This document shows, piece after piece, positions 17,301 to 24,087 of a stretch of DNA of 29,804 bases. Where the stretch lies: the IMG/VR virus record IMGVR_UViG_3300007734_000553, positions 1 through 29,804 of that record. The stretch is one strand, 5' to 3'. Position numbers and translations under genes: made by a program. The stretch's first letter is position 1, and each line of letters opens with the position of its first letter. Under the pieces are notes generated by a model. The model searched no databases. It was not told the DNA's origin and was given only the letters and a program-made list of their open reading frames with translations. This stretch comes from a virus.

Positions 17301-18782
17301 TTGCCCGTGGTGAGCCTGGCCACCATCGGCGCATCGCGCACCCTCGGGGGCCTCGCCCGCACGGCCTTGAAGGCCCCGGCCACGTTCGCGGACGCCGTGC
17401 GCGGCGCGTTCGGTGTCGTCAAGACCGAAGGACGCGCGCTGGGGGCAGGGATCACCACCCCATCGGGCATCCGGTACACCCCGGCCCAAATCGAGAACTT
17501 GATCAACCAGTATGGCATCGGGCTCAGCGAAATCGACGTGAGCCGCCGCGCCGCGCTGGCCGATGATTTGCTGCGCGACGCGCGGCAGACGGAGCGTGGG
17601 GCCACCGCCGCGGCTGTGGGTGCCTTCTCGCCGAAGCCCTGGGCCAAGAGCTTCTGGATGCGCTACGCCGAGGCCACCGAGCTCTCGTTCCGGCGCAGCG
17701 TGTTCGAGGGTGCCTTGGCGAACGGCGCATCGCCCGCCGAAGCCAGCGACCTCGCCCGCCGCAGCCTCTTCGACTATCAGGCGGTGCCTGACGTCGTTCG
17801 GGAGACGATCGGGAATATCTTGGCCGGTGCGGCGACTGACTATGCTGTGATGCAAGAATTCGCCATCTCCGCTGTGCAGAATCCGACTGTCTTCGGCCGA
17901 GCGGCCAAGGCAAAGCTGGCCAGCCAGCGGCAGAATGATCCCTACGGCTACTACGGCGACAAGGGATTGAAGTCGCTTGGGATCTTCCCGGTGCCCAACC
18001 CCGTGGGCGAATCCTACGTCTATGGCCCGGAGGTGCCCATCTTCGCCCCGGTCGAGGATGCCCTGGCTCTCGTGCGCAGCGCCGACAAGACCATCACCAC
18101 GATCATCGGGGCCTACCGTCTCGCCAAGAAGCTGGACGCGGCGGCCACCGTCGAGGAGATCGGCCGTACGGGCATGGAGGGCGCGACCGCGGCGGTCGAA
18201 CGCTACTATCCGCAGGTCATGGCGGCCTTCGAGGCGTCGAATGGCGCCCCATCGGCAGACGGGAAGCCCGCCAAGTTGACCCTCGACGACAACGGGCTCT
18301 TTTGGGCCGCGTTGCTGGCCGCAGATATTCAAGAACGCCAGGGCAACCCGGGCCTCAAGGCCACCGTCTACCGACTCCTCGATCCTGAGATCGTGCCGCC
18401 CCCGGCCCAGTTCGCGATCCAGGAGCCTGGCTACGAAGATATGTGGGCGATTCAGCCGCCCGGCGGCATCCCGCATATCTATGCCGGCACCTACAACGGC
18501 GAGCCCGTGTTCAAGGTCTACCGGCCGAGCAAGCGGGGGATCGCGAACATCAAGACGATTCGCGCGCTCGCACCGAAGGTTCTCGAAAACGCGGTTGGTC
18601 CGGCGGTCGCGCTGGCCGAGGCGAAGTACGCTGGCGGGGTCACCACCGCCCCGCTGTTCCCCACGGGGGTCGGGCCCGCGCTCGGCATGTACTCAGGAAT
18701 CGTGACGCCGGCCCCGACGCCGGAGCAGCGGCGCACGGCAATGGAAGAGGGCGTCCGCGTTGTGCGGGAGCCCTCAAAGTAG
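14388..18782 (+). CDS. Large ejection (internal virion) protein, gp16-like
   Basis: At 1464 residues this is the largest gene, about 15% of the genome, and the usual third member of the ejection set. In T7 the equivalent protein (about 1300 residues) forms the inner-membrane part of the ejection channel. The N-terminal 200 residues are Ala/Glu/Arg-rich with Pro-rich linkers; the body is helical. A Gly/Ala/Leu-rich hydrophobic stretch near residues 955-985 (NLPYLAYKAAALPVVSLATI) could insert in a membrane. The last 250 residues contain Tyr/Pro-rich parts (PYGYYGDKGLKSLGIFPVPN, then EVPIFAP). I saw no clear lytic transglycosylase motif. It overlaps the upstream stop by one base (GGGGAG at 14375-14380 is the ribosome site), and its TAG stop forms the start of a promoter block. 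Confidence 0.8.
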   Translation: MAEMTDEELEFELQLARDLRNKRRALAAAASAAQPVIQPVEITPFRPVADVEAELAAQAEKVAQEAYARAAEPPTSSAEVAAYLAQRRAEEEARIARQRGQVVTVGRETAPTPASESAIPMFRPTRIREVPVPSETPEPPAAIRSLLPAPTVAAPYRMDATVRLYRDPTTGELRPPTTSEEIIESFAQQPVMSEEQARARGEQIRRAEDTAAALAAAGKPIPADLKSQMAPKVSGVLTQPQGMGRGVTETALGATLRAVPSYLSALASEGYFRGLGYEVDDQGLPVDPTDLAYQVAQIRQKLGIPETATAMDVVTGTAKKLGVELDPRAAAMSPLSAVPLPIPGFATRSQARVPTAVDPEGRRAAAATDEALRNVARNVTAGRSMGDEFLAVPALRQAYIDRYGDERAAFWAGTAGDIIIPAGPGTAARMATKAVKTAAATEAAATVAKGVIRAAEAVPNSAMLGAAADLAAITTKGAASEGRIVRSVARAAIDDLPGLSEEARTAAKAAIKPTDETIQDVVRSVTTAKPEGLRGAEFKKALVQRVPDDLVLATETVAVPRKIASEVKAATAAISAEFTAADDAGKIKILQSKGLNPLAKVLGANPFATLDPQWQRIIMERLASAEAIEAAPRIAREARVPATVRVADEITSLNTQLRATAVPWRDSYLARATAALKPGAGARAEVATVARAKRAIEGASGRAVARVRDAIQADVKAGATVDQAIDKLVSNGIPGARIEPPSPASAWRAIVSEVYGPDRVEFVLNQIDELSRVGALPPKLTSSLPTIEGLRTADKALLRINAVPMGRPDFQKAALKFVFEDVVRSQIAKEGVEFEALARAELPNLPSDVPSGATNPAAWAKFLDDAATDASKIMLRNPDEAITRAVPFLGGGQVTRVYDTLASADEAKLAEGGREFVDMIASIEPAKRLGLGNLLAESTGWTARAMRNSLHGAKYGYYLPNLPYLAYKAAALPVVSLATIGASRTLGGLARTALKAPATFADAVRGAFGVVKTEGRALGAGITTPSGIRYTPAQIENLINQYGIGLSEIDVSRRAALADDLLRDARQTERGATAAAVGAFSPKPWAKSFWMRYAEATELSFRRSVFEGALANGASPAEASDLARRSLFDYQAVPDVVRETIGNILAGAATDYAVMQEFAISAVQNPTVFGRAAKAKLASQRQNDPYGYYGDKGLKSLGIFPVPNPVGESYVYGPEVPIFAPVEDALALVRSADKTITTIIGAYRLAKKLDAAATVEEIGRTGMEGATAAVERYYPQVMAAFEASNGAPSADGKPAKLTLDDNGLFWAALLAADIQERQGNPGLKATVYRLLDPEIVPPPAQFAIQEPGYEDMWAIQPPGGIPHIYAGTYNGEPVFKVYRPSKRGIANIKTIRALAPKVLENAVGPAVALAEAKYAGGVTTAPLFPTGVGPALGMYSGIVTPAPTPEQRRTAMEEGVRVVREPSK

Positions 18783-18790
18783 GCTATAGT
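18760..18790 (+). promoter_or_regulatory. Promoter of the fibre genes with shared TAGGCTATAGTC block
   Basis: TATAGT (18785-18790) serves as the -10, inside the 12-base block TAGGCTATAGTC (18780-18791) that also occurs at 28034-28045. A weak -35, TTGTGC, is at 18760-18765 with 19-base spacing. The block begins with the stop codon of the large ejection gene. It lies 36 bases before the start of 18826, which has GAGGAGGG as ribosome site. Confidence 0.55.
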
Positions 18791-18825
18791 CTCAGCAGTC
18801 GCCGTCCACGCTGAGGAGGGACACC

Positions 18826-19245
18826 ATGGGTTCGCGGATCTATCACTACCTGCACGCCGTTCAGTCTACTGGCACCACGGGTCTCACGACCGCGTTCCCG
18901 GCCACCCCCACCCGCACGATCGACCTGACCGGCGGCCAGACCGTGATCCCGAGCAGCCGGTGGGTCAACTTCATCGAGTCGCTGCTCCTGTGGGTCGACA
19001 CGATCGCCGCGGGCGCGACGAAGATCACGATGCGGCTGACCGCGGACGCCGCCGGCGATCAGTGCATCATCCCCGACGTGCAGGCCACCCTGGCCACGGG
19101 CATCACGACCGCCACGAAGGGTTCGGTTGCCTTCTCGTGTGGCTTCGCCCTGCCGCAGGTGACCTCGGCCACCGTCTATCTTTGGTGCAAGACCGACGCC
19201 GGAACCTGCAACCTGGGCACGGCCACGCTCACCTGGAAGGAGTGA
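18826..19245 (+). CDS. Probable virion protein, beta-rich (unknown)
   Basis: This is a 139-residue protein with repeated Thr/Ala/Gly-rich strand-like segments (TGTTGLTTAFPATPTRTIDL, about 15-34; VTSATVYLWCKTDAGTC, about 112-128). It is not recognised as a named family. The strong GAGGAGGG ribosome site (18813-18820) and a promoter just upstream suggest high expression. It leads a group of genes for fibre-like proteins, three bases before the next start, so a small fibre, hinge or capsid-decorating protein is likely. The four Cys residues give no zinc-finger pattern. Confidence 0.72.
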   Translation: MGSRIYHYLHAVQSTGTTGLTTAFPATPTRTIDLTGGQTVIPSSRWVNFIESLLLWVDTIAAGATKITMRLTADAAGDQCIIPDVQATLATGITTATKGSVAFSCGFALPQVTSATVYLWCKTDAGTCNLGTATLTWKE

Positions 19246-19248
19246 CCG

Positions 19249-20928
19249 ATGCCGCTCACCCCCGTATTTGACCCCACTACGGGGGCATCGGGTGGGGCCG
19301 TGGCAGGCGGTGGGTCGACGACCCCCGTGTGGCTCACGGCTCCCACCACGCAGGCGTACTTGCCCTCAACGGGCTCCTCGCTCATCACGTTGACGTGGTC
19401 AGCACCCACGAACGGGGTGGGGCCGTACACGTACACCGCGGTCGATTTGATCGAAGCGACGGGCGGTATGGCTTACTGGGAATACGACTTGGCCACCCGC
19501 ACGATCAGCGTGGCCCCCACGAGTGGTGGATTTGGAGCCACGACTGATCGCCCCTTCGTGTGGCGCATTGAGGTCACCGATTCGGTGGGCAACCACGGCC
19601 GCATTTGGGTCATCGGCTGGTACTCGGGGTCTGCAGCTCAGTACACCTATTTCTTGAACCCGATCGTGGTTGGACCCAACGACACCTTCAGTCCGTACAC
19701 GTTCCCGTCTGCCACCGGTACCTCTGTCGGGGTAAACCTGCAGACCTCGTGGCGATCCACTGGCAGCGGCAACGGATGGGTCACCCCAACGGTTGAATTG
19801 ATGGTCGCTGGCACCCCCAATCGCCGGTACCAGGGCCCGTTCACCGTCGACGTCCCCGCTGGCGAGATTTTTTGCCTTTGCACCACTCAACAAGAAGGCA
19901 CTTCTTCGGCTTACTACATCCGAGTGTGCCAGCCGTTCATCCGTCTTCATGATCCCAGCAAGACCTATTGGGAATCGCGCACCATCAGCGACCTTGACTT
20001 TCGAGTCATCGGCGCTGCGAACGCGCAGACCTTCGCAGGCCCGTACACGACGACGATCAACACGCTCGGGGCGGTGTGGAACCCATCGGTGGGCACCACC
20101 GATCAAATCACGCTGCAAGCGAACGCCAGCCCCGCGGGGTCTGGGTCTACGAACACGACTGAGTTGATGGGATTGAACGCCTCGAACGGCCTCTACAACA
20201 CCATCACGAACAACGTGGCGGTCGCCAATAGCCGGGCCTTGCGCACCCAAGCGTTTCATGTACTGCGGCAAGTGGACGGCTTCGCGGGAACGTTCACCCA
20301 AAACCCTTCTCGATGGCAGAACGTGTGCGGCACCGCCGAAATGATCGTGCGGATGCGGTTGCGTTTCGATATGTCGGGCGGGATCGGATCTACCACCCCC
20401 AACGTGATTTTCTCCACGTCTACGGATGGCACGTACTCCACTGTCGGGGCGGTCGCGATCAGCTTCGAGCGGTACAACTCGGCGTTGCCTCCGTGGGCTG
20501 CGGGTGCTGCCGGTCGACTGAAGTTGTTCTGCCAAACCAACTTCTGTTACTTGCCCGCATTTGAAATGGCTGCGTGGGCGAGTCAAGAGCTCGGGGTTGA
20601 CTTTTACATCACCACGGAGCAGGTCACGTGCGTGGTTTATCGGTGGGCGGACGCTGGTTCTACGTGGCCGGATATTGATCTGCCAGACCCGTATGCTGGC
20701 TACGACACCATGTTTGGCCGGCTTTCCACCCCGTTGCGCGATACGAATCAGGCCATCACCACTTCGATTCCATACGGTACGTGGGGCATTTTCGGTTACT
20801 CCGTCACTGTCCAAGATGGTTGCGGGATGTACACCTATTTGGGATCGAGTGCCGCGGTGTCTTCGGCGGCGGGTTCGATCTACAACTTGCGCACCATGAC
20901 GCGCTCTCGGAGGATCGTCCCGGCATGA
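19249..20928 (+). CDS. Tail fibre / receptor-binding protein 1 (shared N-terminal anchor)
   Basis: This 559-residue protein is rich in Thr, Ser, Gly, Trp and Tyr with alternating strand patterns, typical of fibres. It starts with the motif MPLTPVFDPTTGASGG (residues 1-16), which recurs almost unchanged at the start of the gene at 21181, so this part is most likely an anchor to the virion. Residues about 38-120 look like an Ig/fibronectin-type sandwich (LITLTWSAPTNGVGPYTYTA ... VWRIEVTDSVGNHGRIWVIG). The rest (about 130-559) is probably the receptor-binding region, with no recognised enzymatic motif. AAGGAG (19237-19242) is its ribosome site; its TGA overlaps the next ATG (ATGA at 20925). Confidence 0.77.
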   Translation: MPLTPVFDPTTGASGGAVAGGGSTTPVWLTAPTTQAYLPSTGSSLITLTWSAPTNGVGPYTYTAVDLIEATGGMAYWEYDLATRTISVAPTSGGFGATTDRPFVWRIEVTDSVGNHGRIWVIGWYSGSAAQYTYFLNPIVVGPNDTFSPYTFPSATGTSVGVNLQTSWRSTGSGNGWVTPTVELMVAGTPNRRYQGPFTVDVPAGEIFCLCTTQQEGTSSAYYIRVCQPFIRLHDPSKTYWESRTISDLDFRVIGAANAQTFAGPYTTTINTLGAVWNPSVGTTDQITLQANASPAGSGSTNTTELMGLNASNGLYNTITNNVAVANSRALRTQAFHVLRQVDGFAGTFTQNPSRWQNVCGTAEMIVRMRLRFDMSGGIGSTTPNVIFSTSTDGTYSTVGAVAISFERYNSALPPWAAGAAGRLKLFCQTNFCYLPAFEMAAWASQELGVDFYITTEQVTCVVYRWADAGSTWPDIDLPDPYAGYDTMFGRLSTPLRDTNQAITTSIPYGTWGIFGYSVTVQDGCGMYTYLGSSAAVSSAAGSIYNLRTMTRSRRIVPA

Positions 20929-21179
20929 TCACGTACATGCGCGCACAATTCGGTACTTACTTCGCCCCTGCCGCAGGTGGGGACGTCGAAGGATGGGGCT
21001 TCACCACCATCATCGACCCCCAAACCCTCAGCGATGACCTCGCGGCCATCGACGCGAACGGGGGGGTGATCCCCGCCGACGTCGCCCAGCGGTGGGCCGC
21101 GGCCATCTTGGGCGCCTGGACCAACGAAGGCCCCAACAACCCTCCGTTGCCCCCCACCTTCCAGAATTGGGGAGGTTGA
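20925..21179 (+). CDS. Small protein between the two fibre genes
   Basis: This is an 84-residue protein, not recognised. The ATG at 20925 overlaps the fibre stop as ATGA, with GGAGG at 20909-20913, and it ends two bases before the next fibre gene, whose ribosome site (GGGGAGG, 21169-21175) lies inside it. The N-terminal third contains a Gly/Ala/aromatic part (AQFGTYFAPAAGGDVEGWGF); the middle is a helical Asp/Ala region, and the C-terminus is Pro/Asn-rich. Tight coupling to both fibre genes suggests a fibre assembly chaperone or a small subunit of the fibre. A longer in-frame start at 20781 lies within the fibre gene and is rejected. Confidence 0.72.
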   Translation: MITYMRAQFGTYFAPAAGGDVEGWGFTTIIDPQTLSDDLAAIDANGGVIPADVAQRWAAAILGAWTNEGPNNPPLPPTFQNWGG

Positions 21180-21180
21180 T

Positions 21181-22002
21181 ATGCCCCTCGTCCCTGTCTT
21201 CGATCCGACCACTGGGGTCAACGGCGGCGCGATCGTGCCGCCCAGTACGGGCAATTCGTGGGTCACGATCGAGGATTTCGATTGGACTCAGCAAGCCACC
21301 AGCGCGGCACTCGTGGGCGCTGGCACCGCGACGATGGGTGGCAAGAGCGTGAGCAACACGCTCATCAGCGGAGTGCCGACCTACCAGACCCAGTGTGTGA
21401 ATGGAACTGGTCTGCTGTTCACGGGAACCGCCGCTGGCGCGGGTGGGGCCGTCTTCAGGTATGACCTCGACGCCACCCAGGTCAACCCGGGCGAGCCGTT
21501 CCTGCTCGAACTCCTCCTCGGCTCGGTCAACTTCGTCGGCGGCGCAAACACCCAGTTTTATGCCGGATACGGCACTTCTGGCCATATCAGCCAAGGTGAA
21601 TGGAACGGATCTTACGTCCTCGTCAACGCCGGGCTCGACACCAACATGATCAGCCGTGGTTACTCCAGTGTCGGTGGGGCCCGCACGGTGACCATTGGCT
21701 TTGGCAAGCCGCAGTCCACCGACTACTTGGTGCAAGTCTGGTACGACGGCGGCGCGATGGGGCGGCTGGGATCGAAGCACGCTCAGACCACGTTCTTGGC
21801 TCAGCCTTTGATCGGCTCGGCCACCCCGTTCGCTGCGGGCATGAACTACGGGACGACGGGCACGGGTGGGGCGATAACGCCAACCAACGCAGATCTGCGT
21901 GGCATCATTTCGAATCCCATTCGCGTGATCTGCGGGTTCAGCATCAACAGCTTGACCTTCGCGCTCAAGCGCCACCGCTTCTCTCGCCCCGTGAGGATGT
22001 AG
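21181..22002 (+). CDS. Tail fibre / receptor-binding protein 2 (shared N-terminal anchor)
   Basis: This is a 273-residue protein whose first 16 residues, MPLVPVFDPTTGVNGG, match the start of the 559-residue fibre except at the fourth, thirteenth and fourteenth positions. The body is different: a Gly/Thr/Ala-rich, strand-like region with phrases such as TVTIGFGKPQSTDYLVQVWY (about 180-199), perhaps a lectin-like sandwich. The shared anchor suggests that both bind the same virion site and present alternative or stacked host-binding domains. It begins one base after the previous stop. No catalytic motif for depolymerase activity was seen. Confidence 0.75.
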   Translation: MPLVPVFDPTTGVNGGAIVPPSTGNSWVTIEDFDWTQQATSAALVGAGTATMGGKSVSNTLISGVPTYQTQCVNGTGLLFTGTAAGAGGAVFRYDLDATQVNPGEPFLLELLLGSVNFVGGANTQFYAGYGTSGHISQGEWNGSYVLVNAGLDTNMISRGYSSVGGARTVTIGFGKPQSTDYLVQVWYDGGAMGRLGSKHAQTTFLAQPLIGSATPFAAGMNYGTTGTGGAITPTNADLRGIISNPIRVICGFSINSLTFALKRHRFSRPVRM

Positions 22003-22004
22003 CC

Positions 22005-22235
22005 ATGGCTGTGAACCCTGAAAACATCGGTGTGAGCACCACTACTGGCGATGATGGCCGCAAGAAGTACATCATCACGTTCAGTGTCGATGGCGAGGCC
22101 GCGGACTTGGACGCCAGCGCCTACGATCCCGCGTCCTCGACGTCCCCTGCGAGCGGCGTGTCCCGGTCGTGGGCTCGGCCCCTGGTGGCGGCCATCGCCG
22201 AGATCATCCTGGCTGCGGTTTCGGCAATCCCTTGA
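22005..22235 (+). CDS. Small protein with hydrophobic C-terminus
   Basis: This is a 76-residue protein, not recognised. It starts two bases after the fibre stop (GAGGATG precedes it) and ends with PLVAAIAEIILAAVSAIP (about 59-76), a hydrophobic helix that could sit in a membrane or pack in an oligomer. The N-terminal part is polar and strand-like (KKYIITFSVDGEAADLDASA). It lies between the fibre genes and the lysis genes; it could be a fibre-associated protein or a lysis accessory. Its last codon and stop overlap the TTG start proposed for the next small gene. Confidence 0.62.
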   Translation: MAVNPENIGVSTTTGDDGRKKYIITFSVDGEAADLDASAYDPASSTSPASGVSRSWARPLVAAIAEIILAAVSAIP

Positions 22236-22378
22236 AGCCCTCCGCGCGGGCTAAAGCGTCGGTACAACGGATAAATCTCGACCCGGACCCGCGAGTGTGG
22301 GCCCGGGTCGTTCGCCAGTATGCGGGGCCCGATGGGTCCACGTACCGTGTCACCACCTATGCGCGCCGGAGACGCTGA
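22232..22378 (+). CDS. Small basic protein, coupled start (hypothetical)
   Basis: This is a 48-residue, Arg-rich ORF starting at TTG (22232-22234), overlapping the upstream TGA as TTGA. Its stop overlaps the holin ATG as TGATG, an arrangement repeated elsewhere in this genome that supports it being translated. The sequence from KASVQRINLDPDPRVWARVV to the Arg-rich C-terminus (TTYARRRR) reads like a folded basic peptide, but no family is recognised. A hairpin (22279-22310) lies within it, so the stretch could also be a structured intergenic region. Without the coupled overlaps I would not call it. Confidence 0.45.
   Translation: MKPSARAKASVQRINLDPDPRVWARVVRQYAGPDGSTYRVTTYARRRR
22279..22310 (+). 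terminator. GC-rich hairpin inside the small ORF before holin
   Basis: CGACCCGG (22279-22286) pairs perfectly with CCGGGTCG (22303-22310), leaving a 16-base loop that can pair further. No T-run follows. It could lower read-through from fibre genes into lysis genes, or simply reflect coding. Confidence 0.3.
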
Positions 22379-22692
22379 TGCCCGATCAATCGACCATTTC
22401 CACGCTCGCCCCGCTCGTTGTCGGCCCGGGGGCCGCGGTCGTCGTCCTCCTTGTGGTCCTCTACGGCCTGTACAGTCTGGCCGTGAGCCATATGCTGCCT
22501 TTGATCAAAACTTTGGCTGAGCGCCACCTCAAGCAGATCGACGAACTGATCAAGGCGCAGCAGGTTGAAGGAAAGGCGGTCGCATCGGCACTTTCGGCCA
22601 TCGACAAGCGTTTGGCTTATATCGAGCAAAAGTTTCACGGTGACACCAACAGCGGCGTCTCCGTGGATGGTTTTGGATCTTCTCGGAGGTGA
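22378..22692 (+). CDS. Holin-like membrane protein
   Basis: This 104-residue protein has one clear membrane helix (about 12-40, LAPLVVGPGAAVVVLLVVLY), then a charged helical part (about 41-88) with a likely coiled coil (LAERHLKQIDELIKAQQVEG, KRLAYIEQKF) and a polar tail. A small membrane protein two genes before an endolysin is the normal holin position, and holins permeabilise the membrane at lysis time. A single transmembrane segment with cytoplasmic coiled coil would be a class III-like arrangement. An alternative is a spanin-like or virion membrane protein. GGAG (22368-22371) precedes the ATG, which overlaps the upstream stop. Confidence 0.62.
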   Translation: MPDQSTISTLAPLVVGPGAAVVVLLVVLYGLYSLAVSHMLPLIKTLAERHLKQIDELIKAQQVEGKAVASALSAIDKRLAYIEQKFHGDTNSGVSVDGFGSSRR

Positions 22693-22695
22693 CTG

Positions 22696-22953
22696 ATGGC
22701 ATCGGTGCGGCGCATCAAACAAGGCGAAATTGGATTTGGGACCAAAAAGTTCGTTGCAACCGGCGAATACGACGGAAAGCCCTACACCGTGCGGTTCGGC
22801 GACGCGAACATGGAAATCAAGCGGGACGATCCTGAGCGCCGCGCCAATTTTCGAGCGAGGCATGGGTGCGACGATCCTGGCCCCCCGAACAAAGCGAAGT
22901 GGTGGTCATGCAAGATGTGGTCGAAAAAGCCCGTGAGCAAAATCGCCAAATAG
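22696..22953 (+). CDS. Conserved small phage protein (RHxCD / WWSCKMW motif)
   Basis: This is an 85-residue, Lys/Arg-rich protein. It carries a compact motif pattern (VRFGDANMEIKRDDPERRAN, then RARHGCDDPGPPNKAKWWSC) that I recognise as recurring, without a clear function, in many environmental phages and some large viruses. The two Cys and the His could bind a metal, but two Cys and one His are not enough for a standard finger. GGAGG (22685-22689) is the ribosome site. It sits between holin-like and endolysin genes and is therefore likely late-expressed, perhaps as a virion-associated protein. The family memory is from general knowledge; no function is proposed. Confidence 0.7.
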   Translation: MASVRRIKQGEIGFGTKKFVATGEYDGKPYTVRFGDANMEIKRDDPERRANFRARHGCDDPGPPNKAKWWSCKMWSKKPVSKIAK

Positions 22954-22962
22954 GGGGCAGCG

Positions 22963-23388
22963 ATGAGCAAGTATCAGTGGGGCACCCTGTCGCGGGCTAG
23001 GCTTTCGACTTGTCACCCCCTGCTCCAAGTGCTCGCCGATCGAGTGATCGCCCGTGCGGATTTGCCGTGCGACCTCGTGATCGTGTGCGGGCACCGAACG
23101 AAACAAGAACAAAACGACGCGGTCAGGAATGGGTTCAGCAAAGCCCGGTGGCCTACCTCGAAGCACAACTCGCTTCCTTCGCACGCCTTTGACGTCGCCC
23201 CGTTGACTGCGGCTGGCAAAATTGACTGGGCCGATGAACCCGCGTTTGAGTCCATCGGCCCGATCATTGAGGAAGAGTTTGGGTTGATGCAGGTCGAAGG
23301 CTTGGTTCCAGCCGGCGTCACCTTGAGTTGGGGCGGCCGGTGGAAGTCATTTCGGGACCTGCCTCACGTCGAGCTACGAGGACTTTGA
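22963..23388 (+). CDS. Endolysin, M15-family L-alanyl-D-glutamate peptidase type
   Basis: This 141-residue zinc peptidase should cut the peptide stems of peptidoglycan to release progeny. M15 motifs are visible: the SKHN...AFDVAP region (about 66-80), where His68 and Asp77 are the first zinc ligands, and DLPHVEL (132-138), where Asp132 is the likely catalytic acid and His135 the third ligand. The common family pattern GGDW reads GGRW here (124-127), an Asp-to-Arg change next to the active site but not a ligand. There is no signal peptide, so export depends on the holin. The 3' end overlaps the leftward 31-residue ORF by 15 bases. Confidence 0.88.
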   Translation: MSKYQWGTLSRARLSTCHPLLQVLADRVIARADLPCDLVIVCGHRTKQEQNDAVRNGFSKARWPTSKHNSLPSHAFDVAPLTAAGKIDWADEPAFESIGPIIEEEFGLMQVEGLVPAGVTLSWGGRWKSFRDLPHVELRGL

Positions 23389-23469
23389 GCGAGCCCCCGC
23401 CCAATAGCTAAGCGGGATCGCGACGAGCACGATGATCCACGGGGCGAGTTGCAGGGTCCATGCGGGCAT
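23374..23469 (-). CDS. Small single-helix membrane peptide (31 residues, leftward)
   Basis: The reverse strand has ATG at 23469 with a strong GGAGGT ribosome site (about 23475-23480) and a TAG stop at 23376-23374. The peptide has a hydrophobic core PWIIVLVAIPLSYW (about 10-23) and a positively charged C-terminus, that is, one membrane span with N-out/C-in orientation expected. It is convergent with, and overlaps by 15 bases, the endolysin gene. It could be an accessory lysis or superinfection peptide, or a regulator. The ORF is seen directly; its expression is inferred from the ribosome site. It overlaps another leftward ORF in a different frame. Confidence 0.48.
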   Translation of the reverse strand: MPAWTLQLAPWIIVLVAIPLSYWAGARSKSS

Positions 23470-23578
23470 CGGGCACCTCCGAAAGCAAAGAAATGGGGTT
23501 GATCGGCAGCGGGCGGGAAGGATCGCGCCGCAAGGCCCGATCGAGCAGAACGAGGCCGAGGCGGTCGCTGAATTTCAC
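23408..23578 (-). CDS. Possible small leftward ORF coupled to HTH gene
   Basis: On the reverse strand GTG at 23578 overlaps the stop of the HTH gene (ATGTGA) and opens a 56-residue frame to TAG at 23410-23408. The N-terminal part (KFSDRLGLVLLDRALRRDPS) looks like an amphipathic helix; the rest is Pro/Arg/Asp-rich and overlaps the 31-residue membrane ORF in another frame. Coupled starts are common in this genome, but the C-terminal composition could be a by-product of the other frame. Kept as low confidence. Confidence 0.3.
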   Translation of the reverse strand: MKFSDRLGLVLLDRALRRDPSRPLPINPISLLSEVPDARMDPATRPVDHRARRDPA

Positions 23579-23979
23579 ATGGCCTCCAGGGCGTCCAGGA
23601 CGTCGATGAAGCTGGGGGGCTCCGAAGGCGGAATGGGGGCCGCCGAGGCTGCCAGGTGGGCCTGCACGATGGCCAGGGCCGCCGCCTTGGCCCGATCAGC
23701 CACGTCCTGCGGGATCGGCGGGCCGTCCCACCGCACGTGGATCGCGCGGGCACCGGTGATCGGGGCACCCTTGGGCCCCGTGATCCGGTACCGGGCGCAA
23801 TCCGCCTCGTGCACGACGGAGATGGGCCATCCCTGCACCCGCAGCTCGTCGACACGAGCCTGCACGTTCGAGCTATTGAGTTCTTCCTGAATGGTGAAGC
23901 TCGTGGCCCCGTGCGGCTGGCGCAGCAGTTCGATGAGGCGTTCCTGAGCGGGCGTGCGATCCTTGGTTGCGTACTGCAT
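23575..23979 (-). CDS. Helix-turn-helix regulator (HTH_39-like)
   Basis: This 134-residue leftward protein has a winged-helix-like region at about 10-66: ERLIELLR, a turn, FTIQEELNSSNVQARVDELR, then GWPISVVHEADCARYRI. This resembles the small HTH family found in phages in which a second helix is followed by a RVxELRxxG motif. It probably binds DNA and may repress or switch early/late transcription. ATG 23979 is chosen because AGGAGGA lies 6 bases upstream; a frame extension to 24045 lacks such a site. The C-terminal half is Ala-rich and helical. It is preceded by a 9-bp hairpin (24043-24073) and AT-rich sequence (TTATAAG in the leftward sense near 24008-24014) that may be part of its promoter. 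Confidence 0.78.
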   Translation of the reverse strand: MQYATKDRTPAQERLIELLRQPHGATSFTIQEELNSSNVQARVDELRVQGWPISVVHEADCARYRITGPKGAPITGARAIHVRWDGPPIPQDVADRAKAAALAIVQAHLAASAAPIPPSEPPSFIDVLDALEAM

Positions 23980-24042
23980 GGCATCCTCCTGATGCACCAA
24001 TGCGGCCCTTATAAGGCAACTATTGGGTCCAACGGGGGAGTA

Positions 24043-24073
24043 CACCGCTGGCCCGGGGGTCGGACCAGCGGTG
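24043..24073 (-). terminator. Hairpin between two leftward genes
   Basis: CACCGCTGG (24043-24051) pairs perfectly with CCAGCGGTG (24065-24073) with a 13-base loop. It follows the stop of the 132-residue leftward gene and precedes the HTH gene. No T-run is present in either direction, so it may be a weak terminator or a protein- or RNA-stability element. Confidence 0.45.
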
Positions 24074-24087
24074 TTGGGGTTTGGCGC

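Noticed and set aside
14442-18476. Very long reverse-strand open frame (1344 codons) opposite the large ejection gene
   Set aside because: GC-rich third positions remove stop codons on the opposite strand. The forward frame has coupled start and helical protein character; the reverse frame does not.
22279-22310. Hairpin as proof of a strong intrinsic terminator before the lysis genes
   Set aside because: No T-run follows and it lies inside a plausible coupled small gene, so only a low-confidence entry was kept.
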